Assembly (NCBI GenBank): GCA_937876995.1
Contig: CALEFD010000062.1
Coordinates: 1 to 30,644 of the forward strand
Direction of reading: 5' to 3'
Length of the DNA stretch: 30,644 nucleotides
Source: an uncultured Bacteroidales bacterium
Lineage (GTDB): Bacteria > Bacteroidota > Bacteroidia > Bacteroidales > Bacteroidaceae
The notes under the pieces were generated by a model. That model saw nothing but the letters and a program-made list of their open reading frames with translations, searched no databases and was not told the DNA's origin. Positions 1 to 6,453 of this stretch are shown here, piece after piece (position 1 is the first letter of the stretch; each line of letters starts with the position of its first letter). The translations under genes and the position numbers were made by a program.

Positions 1-1
1 T

Positions 2-139
2 TCATTATCTTCAAATCCGATATTTGTTTCTAATTTAAAATTAAAATCAAATATAAATGGCGGAGAGGGCTTTTGGTGTGGGTATGCAACTACAAATTAT
101 AGAGTAGTAATAGCAGATAGCATTTTAAACATAAAATAG
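2..139 (+). CDS. C-terminal fragment of an unidentified protein (5' end outside window)
   Basis: One + frame stays open from the window edge to a TAG at 137-139, giving 45 residues that end in ADSILNIK; the other two + frames stop within the first 40 bases. The residue mix (GGEGFWCGYATTNYRVVIADS) looks protein-like, but I recognise no family. It lies 112 bases upstream of rfbC in the same direction, so a role in the surface-polysaccharide locus is an inference from position only. An open frame this short could also arise by chance. Confidence 0.35.
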   Translation, partial: SLSSNPIFVSNLKLKSNINGGEGFWCGYATTNYRVVIADSILNIK

Positions 140-251
140 AGTTACTGATTCTACGACCGGTAACTTATTTGAAGCTTGTTTTCTATGTTTTATAGAGTCT
201 GATACTAATTATTTTGTTCATATTGCTTAACTTTGTGCAAAATCAGTAAGA
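140..251 (+). promoter_or_regulatory. Intergenic region with a putative -7 box for rfbC
   Basis: A Bacteroidota -7 box (TAnnTTTG) is present as TAACTTTG at 228-235, which would put transcription start about 10 bases before the rfbC ATG. No TTTG sits at the expected 18-21 base spacing; the nearest (213-216) is too close. A weak inverted repeat (AGTTAC 140-145, GTAACT 160-165) follows the upstream stop but has no T-tract, so it is not a convincing terminator. rfbC may instead be read from further upstream. Confidence 0.35.
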
Positions 252-812
252 ATGGAGATTATCAAGACCGAAATACCGGGTGTATATATATTAGAACCAA
301 AAGTGTTTGGTGATTCAAGAGGCTATTTCTTTGAATCGTTTTCTCAAAGAGATTTCAATGCTTTAATAGGACGCGATGATGTTGTTTTTGTTCAAGACAA
401 TGAAAGTCGTAGTTGTTATGGAGTAGTTCGTGGGTTACACTTTCAGAAACCTCCCTACGCGCAGAGTAAATTGGTGCGTTGTCCTGTTGGTAAAGTGCTG
501 GATGTGGCAGTAGATATTCGTAAGGGATCGCCTACATACGGAAAAACTGTTTCAGTTGAACTATCAGAAGAGAATCATAGAATGTTGTTTTTGCCACGTG
601 GTATGGCGCATGGTTTTTCTGTTCTTAGCTCCGATGCAATATTTCAGTATAAATGCGATAACTATTATGCTAAGGAATCGGAAGGCGCAATACTCTACTC
701 TGATTCTTCTTTGAATATTGATTGGCAGGTGCCTGCCGATAAGATGATTCTTAGCGATAAAGATAAGCAGAATCCACTTCTTAAAGATTTTGATTCACCT
801 TTTACATTTTAG
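252..812 (+). CDS. rfbC: dTDP-4-dehydrorhamnose 3,5-epimerase
   Basis: RmlC/RfbC performs the double epimerisation of dTDP-4-keto-6-deoxy-glucose to dTDP-4-keto-L-rhamnose, the third step of dTDP-L-rhamnose synthesis, in the cytosol. The 186-residue length is normal for this cupin family. Visible family marks are GDSRGYFFESF (20-30), the RGLHFQ motif carrying the catalytic-base histidine at 63, a second conserved histidine in PRGMAHGF (120), YKCDNYY (133-139, the region of the catalytic tyrosine) and the C-terminal SLNIDW (153-158). rfbD begins 3 bases after the stop, so the two are one transcription unit. rfbA and rfbB, needed for the first two steps, are not in the window. The ATG has no Shine-Dalgarno sequence, as is usual in this phylum. 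Confidence 0.96.
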   Translation: MEIIKTEIPGVYILEPKVFGDSRGYFFESFSQRDFNALIGRDDVVFVQDNESRSCYGVVRGLHFQKPPYAQSKLVRCPVGKVLDVAVDIRKGSPTYGKTVSVELSEENHRMLFLPRGMAHGFSVLSSDAIFQYKCDNYYAKESEGAILYSDSSLNIDWQVPADKMILSDKDKQNPLLKDFDSPFTF

Positions 813-815
813 CCT

Positions 816-1703
816 ATGAATATTTTGGTTACAGGTGCTAACGGACAGTTGGGTAGCGAAATGCGTGTGTTGGCTGCCAATTCGTCAAACAGATATATCT
901 TCTCCGATATTGCCACTATAGATGGCAGGGATACAACAATTCTTGATATTACCGATATAGAAGCAGTGAAATGTCTGTGCAAAGATAGATCTGTCGATGT
1001 GATTGTGAACTGCGCAGCATATACAAATGTAGATAAAGCTGAGGACGATTACGCTACTGCATATAAGATAAATGCCGAAGCTGTCTCAAATCTTGCAAAG
1101 GCTGCAACTGAATGTGGTGTATTATTAGTGCATGTATCTACCGATTATGTATTTAATGGTACATCTTGTATTCCTTATACAGAAGATTTGCCGGTAGAAC
1201 CAATAGGAGCATACGGTAAAACCAAAGCAGAGGGTGAACGTTTTGTTATTGAAAGTGGGTGCCGATACTTGATATTTAGAACGGCTTGGCTGTATAGTGT
1301 ATATGGTAATAACTTTGTTAAAACCATGCGCCGTCTGACATCAGAAAGAGATTCGTTAAAGGTGGTTTTTGACCAGGTGGGCTCACCTACATACGCAGCC
1401 GATTTGGCTTTTGCTATATTCAATATCATTGAAGAGGGTAAAGCTGTAGGCAAAGAGGGAATATATCATTTTAGCAACGAAGGTGTTTGCAGTTGGTTCG
1501 ATTTTAGTAAAGCCATAGCGGAATTGTCCGGTAATTTGTCTTGCAATATCCAGCCATGTCATTCAGATGAATTTCCAGGTAAAGTAAAAAGACCGCACTA
1601 TTCGGTATTAGATAAAACTAAATATAAGGAAACTTTTGGTCTCTTTGTGCCGCATTGGTACGATGCTTTGAAACGATGTGTATTACTTTTGAATAACCAA
1701 TAA
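816..1703 (+). CDS. rfbD: dTDP-4-dehydrorhamnose reductase
   Basis: RmlD/RfbD reduces dTDP-4-keto-L-rhamnose with NAD(P)H to dTDP-L-rhamnose, the donor for rhamnosyltransferases building capsule or O-antigen. It is an extended short-chain dehydrogenase of 295 residues, the usual length. The Rossmann glycine motif GANGQLG is at 7-13, STDYVF at 108-113 holds the catalytic Ser/Thr region, the catalytic pair Y133/K137 lies in YGKTK, and FRTAWLY (154-160) and DQVGSPTYAADLA (186-198) are RmlD signatures. It follows rfbC by 3 bases and precedes the Wzi-like gene by 7 bases, which suggests one operon joining rhamnose supply to capsule export or assembly. Confidence 0.96.
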   Translation: MNILVTGANGQLGSEMRVLAANSSNRYIFSDIATIDGRDTTILDITDIEAVKCLCKDRSVDVIVNCAAYTNVDKAEDDYATAYKINAEAVSNLAKAATECGVLLVHVSTDYVFNGTSCIPYTEDLPVEPIGAYGKTKAEGERFVIESGCRYLIFRTAWLYSVYGNNFVKTMRRLTSERDSLKVVFDQVGSPTYAADLAFAIFNIIEEGKAVGKEGIYHFSNEGVCSWFDFSKAIAELSGNLSCNIQPCHSDEFPGKVKRPHYSVLDKTKYKETFGLFVPHWYDALKRCVLLLNNQ

Positions 1704-1710
1704 TGTATAT

Positions 1711-3405
1711 ATGAAACTTAACACAAAGAACGGCTTTAGAATAGTTTTGGCGCTTTTGTTTCTGTTTTTACCTGCTGCAAATCTTTTTGCGCAGTTTGAG
1801 CAGGAAGATCCTTTTGCCGATGATTTTGAAATAGATCAGCCAGTAGTGCGTAGAAATGTACGTAGAGGACAATGGGTGCCTTCAACATACCAGGATCAGG
1901 CTGCATTGATAGAAAAAAGAGTCAAAGCCTCTATTAAACGTAAACTGGATTATCGTTTTGAAACAATGGGTGCCTTTTCGTCAGGGGAATATGCTCCGTT
2001 TTGGCTGGTGTCTAATCGTCAGGGATTATCCTCACTGGAAAAATCGAATGCATATTTAAGAGTCTCTGCATTGGGTGGAATGTTACTCCCAAATAAGTTT
2101 GGCGTAGATTACGGAATGGATATGTCTATCAATAGCGGTTTTCAATCCAGTTACTATATTCAGCAAGTTTATGTAGATCTTAAGTATAGTTGGCTAACTC
2201 TGTCAATGGGTTCTAAAGAACGATGGGGAGAAATGAAGAATCCGTTGTTGAGTAGCGGAGGGCTTACTTGGTCTGGTAATGCTTTACCTATGCCTCAAAT
2301 GCGTATAGAGGTACCTGAATTTACCCGTTTAAACATATTGGGCGGTTGGTTCTCTCTAAAAGGACATGTAGGCTATGGCCGATATACAGATAGTAAGTAT
2401 AGAGAAGAGACTGCAATGAAGATTTCCAAGGAAAATCCATCGTACGCCAATAAGATTTTGCATCATAGTAAATCGGCATTCTTAAAGGTTGGCGATGTGG
2501 ATAGATTTCCATTGGAGTTCATTTGGGGATTGGAGATGTACTCTCAGTTTGGTGGCGAAATGTATAATACTGCAACTGCAGGTGAATTTCACGAATATGA
2601 GAAGTATCCATCCGGTATTGGTGCGTATTGGGATGCTCTATTGCCATTCAATCCAACAGGTAAACAGAACCATGATAATGGCAATTCATTGGGTAGCTGG
2701 CACTTGTCTTTCGATCTGACTTTCGACGAGTGGAAATACAGAGCATACTACGAACATTTTTATGAAGACCACTCATCTATGTTGGGTATTGAATATAAAA
2801 ACAATGCTCAGGGGGAAAAACAATTTGTGTTTTACGGATATAAACGAAATTGGTTTGATGGTCAGTTTGGTATAGAAATTAATGCTCCCGATGGTTTGCC
2901 GTTCAAAAATATTGTATTTGAATTCATGAAAACCAAAGACCAATGTGGTGCCTTATGCGTGGAAAACGATGATATGGTGGAACGTGTGGATGGAGCAGAA
3001 AATTACTATAATCATACAGTCTATAAATCATACACTCACTGGGGATATGCTATAGGAACTCCTGTTCTGATATCACCAATTTACAATAAAGATAGCTCAA
3101 TGCTCTTTAGAAGTAACAGAGCTATGATGTTTCATCTGGGTGTAGATGGGAGAATTACCAATAAAATAGATTATAGAGTGTTGGCAACAAATACCAGCCA
3201 TTGGGGTACATATATTAAACCATTTGAAGAGGTGTCAAATATAACTTCCTTGATGTTGGAATGTTCATATTGGACAGGCGATGCATATAGCTGGAAGTTC
3301 TCTTTGACTGGCGCAATGGATATTGAGAAAGGTGGTAATTTATTGGGTGGTACTAATAACAGTGGTATTATGCTTACTGTTTCTAAAGTTTGGGATATAC
3401 TATGA
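1711..3405 (+). CDS. Wzi-like capsule assembly outer-membrane protein
   Basis: The 564-residue protein resembles the Bacteroidota branch of the capsule assembly Wzi family, whose E. coli namesake is an outer-membrane beta-barrel that anchors group 1 capsule to the cell surface. A clear signal peptide (positively charged start, LALLFLFLP core, likely cleavage near A27/Q28) is followed by an acidic stretch and then from about residue 80 by alternating aromatic/polar strands typical of a barrel. Recognisable family-like stretches include GEYAPFWLVSNRQG, SMGSKERWGE and SGNALPMPQMRIEVPEF. The 7-base gap after rfbD and the ATGA overlap with the next gene suggest co-transcription and translational coupling. 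The family call is from recalled sequence pattern; whether it binds a rhamnose-containing capsule here is inference. Confidence 0.8.
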   Translation: MKLNTKNGFRIVLALLFLFLPAANLFAQFEQEDPFADDFEIDQPVVRRNVRRGQWVPSTYQDQAALIEKRVKASIKRKLDYRFETMGAFSSGEYAPFWLVSNRQGLSSLEKSNAYLRVSALGGMLLPNKFGVDYGMDMSINSGFQSSYYIQQVYVDLKYSWLTLSMGSKERWGEMKNPLLSSGGLTWSGNALPMPQMRIEVPEFTRLNILGGWFSLKGHVGYGRYTDSKYREETAMKISKENPSYANKILHHSKSAFLKVGDVDRFPLEFIWGLEMYSQFGGEMYNTATAGEFHEYEKYPSGIGAYWDALLPFNPTGKQNHDNGNSLGSWHLSFDLTFDEWKYRAYYEHFYEDHSSMLGIEYKNNAQGEKQFVFYGYKRNWFDGQFGIEINAPDGLPFKNIVFEFMKTKDQCGALCVENDDMVERVDGAENYYNHTVYKSYTHWGYAIGTPVLISPIYNKDSSMLFRSNRAMMFHLGVDGRITNKIDYRVLATNTSHWGTYIKPFEEVSNITSLMLECSYWTGDAYSWKFSLTGAMDIEKGGNLLGGTNNSGIMLTVSKVWDIL

Positions 3406-3854
3406 GAAAAAAGAACTATATGGGATTAATGGCAATTGCCGGTATGTTGATAATGTTGTTGTCTGCTTGTAATCCGGTTTTCCCGGATTACGAACTCGAT
3501 AATTTCTGGAAATTAGATAGGATTGAGTATGCAGATGGTGATGAATATCACCCAAAGGCTGTCTATTTTGGCTTTGCCCGTCACATTGTGCAGGTTCGAA
3601 ATCTGTATGACTCAGAACTTCCAACATCCAACAACGGTTTCTCCAAATATGGAAAAATTAGATTTACAAACGATTCTCTTCATATAGATTTTTCTATATA
3701 TAACAACAATACACCCCAATCGGAAATGTTGTTAAGACAGCTCAACCTGTGTGGTATTGAGTCGTTTACAAACTCTTATGCTGTGGATAAACTCGATTCA
3801 AAAGAGATGATTATCCGCAACGATAACGTAGTACTTGAATTCAAAATGTGGTAA
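3402..3854 (+). CDS. Small lipoprotein, possible lipocalin-like beta-barrel, coupled to the Wzi-like gene
   Basis: The 150-residue product starts MRKKNYMGLM, has a hydrophobic core and a lipobox LLSAC with the lipidated cysteine at 23, so it should be a membrane-anchored lipoprotein. The mature part (FWKLDRIEYADG, FGFARHIVQV, KYGKIRFTNDSLHIDF, VVLEFKMW) alternates polar and hydrophobic residues as in small lipocalin/calycin-like barrels, but I cannot name a family with certainty. The ATG at 3402 overlaps the TGA of the upstream gene (ATGA), a standard coupling arrangement, and is preferred to an in-frame TTG at 3390. It probably works with the Wzi-like protein in the outer membrane. Its 3' end overlaps lolD on the other strand by 14 bases. 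Confidence 0.75.
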   Translation: MRKKNYMGLMAIAGMLIMLLSACNPVFPDYELDNFWKLDRIEYADGDEYHPKAVYFGFARHIVQVRNLYDSELPTSNNGFSKYGKIRFTNDSLHIDFSIYNNNTPQSEMLLRQLNLCGIESFTNSYAVDKLDSKEMIIRNDNVVLEFKMW

Positions 3855-4497
3855 TCACACCATCTACTATTTTTATACTTCTGTCTGTGATTTCTGACAG
3901 AGATTCATCGTGTGTGATAATTACAAATGTCTGATTCAGACTTTCGCGCAGATTAAAGAAGAGCTTGTAGAGTTCATCTCTGTTTTTGCTGTCCAAACTG
4001 CCGGACGGTTCGTCAGCTAAAATTACGTCAGGTCTGTTTATCAATGCTCTTGCTACGGCAATTCTTTGCTTTTCACCACCAGACATTTCGCTTGGCTTGT
4101 GTGTGGCTCTGTCTGCTATATCAAGCATCTTCATAAGTTCTATTGCTCTTGCTCTGGCATCGATATCGCTTACGCCTGCAATAAGGGCTGGAATCATAAT
4201 ATTTTCTTCTGCAGTAAATTCCGGGAGTAATTGGTGAAACTGAAATACAAAGCCGATATGTCTGTTCCTGAATTCAGACAACTCTTTCTCTTTGTACGAT
4301 GTTATATCTATACCATTGTATTTAACACTGCCGGAATCTGGTTTGTCAAGAGTTCCCATAATCTGGAGTAGGGTGGTTTTGCCGGCTCCACTAGGTCCCA
4401 CAATGCTAACAATCTCGCCCTTTCCTATTTGCAGATTTATATCTTTAAGTACTTGAAGATTGCCAAAACTCTTGTTTATGTTGCTTAACTCAATCAT
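3841..4497 (-). CDS. lolD: ABC transporter ATP-binding protein, LolD/MacB type
   Basis: The protein is the ATPase of an ABC transporter of the LolD/MacB/FtsE class, which powers mechanotransmission or lipoprotein release rather than classical import. All nucleotide-binding motifs are intact in 218 residues: Walker A GPSGAGKTT (34-42), Q-loop Q86, signature SGGEKQ (139-144), Walker B VILADE (158-163) and H-loop H196. I chose the ATG at 4497 (MIELSNINKSFG) because ABC domains of this class begin this way; an upstream in-frame start at 4548 would lie inside tcdA. It begins 5 bases after the tcdA stop, so the two are probably co-transcribed. No permease (LolCE or MacB) is in the window, so the exact partner is unknown and the gene name is provisional. 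Confidence 0.88.
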   Translation of the reverse strand: MIELSNINKSFGNLQVLKDINLQIGKGEIVSIVGPSGAGKTTLLQIMGTLDKPDSGSVKYNGIDITSYKEKELSEFRNRHIGFVFQFHQLLPEFTAEENIMIPALIAGVSDIDARARAIELMKMLDIADRATHKPSEMSGGEKQRIAVARALINRPDVILADEPSGSLDSKNRDELYKLFFNLRESLNQTFVIITHDESLSEITDRSIKIVDGVITTF

Positions 4498-4502
4498 AGC
4501 AG

Positions 4503-5219
4503 TTAAAATTCTGTTAGTTTGTTTATTACATACTGCGCTATATGACAACCGAAAACGGCAGGGATATAGCTGATTGTTCCTACCGTGGCTCTTTTACCCG
4601 GAATGTCGCTTGGTGCGGTCGATTCTGTAGCAGGTGGCTCTTCGCTGAAAACAACCATTAGCTGCTTTGCGATATCGTTACCGGTGAATCGTTTTCTCAT
4701 TGCCTTGCTTAGTCCGTCATGGTGTGTTTCAGATAGCTTGGCTATACGTACTTTCGATGCATCTAATCGACATCCGGCTCCCATACTGCTGATAATTCCT
4801 ATATTGCGTTTGAAGGACTCTTCTATTATTTTGCTTTTGGCAGGAATGGAATCTATAGCATCTACAACAAAATCAAAACTATCATTATCAAATATCTCCG
4901 CAACATCGTCAGCATTCAGAAATTTCTCTATCGCGGTAATGGTTGCATTTGGGTTTATGTCTGACATTCTTTTACGCATTACTTCTACTTTGCTTTCACC
5001 TGCATTGGAATGTAATGCTATAATCTGTCTGTTAATGTTAGATATATCTATGTTATCGCCATCTATAATGGTAAAATGCCCAATGCCGGAACGACATAAA
5101 AATTCTGCGGCAAAACCTCCAACACCACCAACTCCAACTACCAGCACATGGCTCTGTTTGAGTCGTTCCAATGAACTCTCTCCAATAAGTAAGGCGGTTC
5201 TGTTAAGAAAGCTGTTCAT
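4503..5219 (-). CDS. tcdA: tRNA threonylcarbamoyladenosine dehydratase
   Basis: TcdA (CsdL) is a ThiF/E1-like enzyme that uses ATP to cyclise t6A37 of ANN-decoding tRNAs to ct6A. The 238-residue protein has the glycine motif GVGGVGG (29-35), the IIDGD strand with D53, the NINRQ motif (R64) and the VVDAIDS stretch near 119-124, all expected of the family, and the C-terminal ATVGTISYIPAVFG typical of TcdA rather than ThiF or MoeB. I take the ATG at 5219; a GTG two codons upstream is in frame but less likely. No Shine-Dalgarno sequence is seen. It heads a two-gene unit with lolD and faces asd across a 153-base divergent region. Confidence 0.92.
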   Translation of the reverse strand: MNSFLNRTALLIGESSLERLKQSHVLVVGVGGVGGFAAEFLCRSGIGHFTIIDGDNIDISNINRQIIALHSNAGESKVEVMRKRMSDINPNATITAIEKFLNADDVAEIFDNDSFDFVVDAIDSIPAKSKIIEESFKRNIGIISSMGAGCRLDASKVRIAKLSETHHDGLSKAMRKRFTGNDIAKQLMVVFSEEPPATESTAPSDIPGKRATVGTISYIPAVFGCHIAQYVINKLTEF

Positions 5220-5247
5220 AAACACAGATTTTTATTTATTTTAATTG

Positions 5248-5255
5248 CAAAATTA
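5248..5255 (-). promoter_or_regulatory. Putative -7 box for tcdA-lolD
   Basis: Read on the minus strand this is TAATTTTG, a match to TAnnTTTG, followed by GC. The predicted start point is about 20 bases before the tcdA ATG. The -33 element is poor (TTTT instead of TTTG at about 19 bases). Confidence 0.45.
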
Positions 5256-5329
5256 TACAGAATCACCCTTATCTAAAAGAAATATGTCAAAAAATATGCA
5301 GAATTATGTAGCATTTTGTATAAAAAGCG

Positions 5330-5337
5330 TAATTTTG
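5330..5337 (+). promoter_or_regulatory. Putative -7 box for asd
   Basis: TAATTTTG followed by CAC is the Bacteroidota -7 form, placing transcription start near 5344, about 29 bases before the asd ATG. The -33 element is weak (TATG at 5305-5308). Confidence 0.5.
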
Positions 5338-5372
5338 CACCCGATTTAATTTTTAAATACATTTTTAATCTT

Positions 5373-6383
5373 ATGCGAGTAGCAATTGTTGGAGCCAGTG
5401 GCGCAGTAGGACAAGAATTTTTGCGCGTACTGGATGAGCGTAATTTTCCGCTCGATGAATTAGTATTATTCGGGTCTTCCCGTAGTGCCGGAACTGTTTA
5501 TACATTTAAGGGTAAACAGCTTCAGGTGAAATTACTACAGCATAACGATGATTTCAAGGGCATTGATATCGCATTCGTTTCTGCTGGTGGTAGTATCTCT
5601 GAAGAGTTTGCTGAAACCATCACTAAACACGGTGCAATAATGGTTGATAATTCAAGTGCATTCCGTATGGCAGACGATGTTCCATTGGTTGTTCCTGAAG
5701 TTAATCCGGAAGATGCATTAGTGCGTCCACGTGGTATTATTGCAAATCCTAACTGTTCAACTATTATGATGGTTGTAGCGTTGAAGGTGTTGAACGATAT
5801 TTCACCTGTTAAAAAGGTGCAGGTTTCTACATATCAGGCTGCAAGTGGTGCTGGTGCTGTGGCAATGGCAGAACTTGAAGAGCAGTATCGTCAGATGCTG
5901 AACGGTGAACCTGTAAAGGTTGAAAAGTTTGCTTACCAGTTGGCTTATAATCTTATTCCTCATATCGATGTATTCAAAGAGAGTGGATATACAAAAGAGG
6001 AGGAAAAGATGTTCTATGAAACAAGAAAGATGTTCCATAATGATATAGCTTGCAGTGCAACTTGCGTACGTGTACCTGCTTTGCGTTGTCATTCTGAAGC
6101 TATCTGGGCCGAGACAGAGAGACCTGTATCGGTAGAAGAATTCAAAGCTGCAATAGAAAAGGCTGAAGGTTTGGTGTTGATGGATAATCCTGCTGAAAAA
6201 GTGTATCCTATGCCTCTGTTCCTTTCAGGTAAAGATCCTGTATATATAGGTAGAATTCGTAAGGATATAGCAGATCCTAACACAATGGTATTCTGGTTGG
6301 TTGGTGACCAGATAAAGAAAGGGGCAGCACTGAACGCAGTTCAGATAGCAGAGTACCTTATTAAACAAGGCGTAGTTAAATAA
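5373..6383 (+). CDS. asd: Aspartate-semialdehyde dehydrogenase
   Basis: Asd reduces L-4-aspartyl phosphate to L-aspartate semialdehyde with NADPH, the branch point to lysine/diaminopimelate, threonine and methionine. The 336-residue protein begins at the NADP-binding GASGAVG motif (7-13), has the catalytic cysteine C128 in NPNCST, the substrate-site Q155 in STYQAASGAG and the general-acid H240 in RVPALRCHSE. I chose the ATG at 5373 because the Rossmann strand starts immediately (MRVAIVGASG); a TTG at 5316 is in frame but lies in the promoter region. It stands alone, divergent from tcdA and convergent with the GH51 gene, and ends at a hairpin terminator. Confidence 0.96.
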   Translation: MRVAIVGASGAVGQEFLRVLDERNFPLDELVLFGSSRSAGTVYTFKGKQLQVKLLQHNDDFKGIDIAFVSAGGSISEEFAETITKHGAIMVDNSSAFRMADDVPLVVPEVNPEDALVRPRGIIANPNCSTIMMVVALKVLNDISPVKKVQVSTYQAASGAGAVAMAELEEQYRQMLNGEPVKVEKFAYQLAYNLIPHIDVFKESGYTKEEEKMFYETRKMFHNDIACSATCVRVPALRCHSEAIWAETERPVSVEEFKAAIEKAEGLVLMDNPAEKVYPMPLFLSGKDPVYIGRIRKDIADPNTMVFWLVGDQIKKGAALNAVQIAEYLIKQGVVK

Positions 6384-6396
6384 TTACTTATATTTA

Positions 6397-6440
6397 AAAG
6401 AGGGGCAGGCTATCCATAAAGGGTAGCCTGATTCTCTTTT
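6397..6440. terminator. Bidirectional intrinsic terminator between asd and the GH51 gene
   Basis: An inner stem CAGGCTATCC (6406-6415) pairs with GGGTAGCCTG (6421-6430), 10 bp with one G-U pair in the + transcript and a 5-base loop. It is extended by AAAAGAG (6397-6403) against CTCTTTT (6434-6440), so each strand has a T-tract on its 3' side. Placed between convergent genes, it can stop transcription from both. Confidence 0.88.
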
Positions 6441-6453
6441 GTTACACTATGTA

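Noticed and set aside
3390..3401. TTG start for the lipoprotein
   Set aside because: ATG 3402 overlaps the upstream stop codon and gives a normal lipoprotein signal peptide.
4585..5244. 219-codon open frame on the + strand opposite tcdA
   Set aside because: It is antisense to a clear TcdA and has low-complexity Ser/Leu/Ile-rich composition without any recognisable domain.
5316..5372. TTG start for asd at 5316
   Set aside because: It lies upstream of the -7 box and adds residues before the Rossmann strand that opens Asd proteins.
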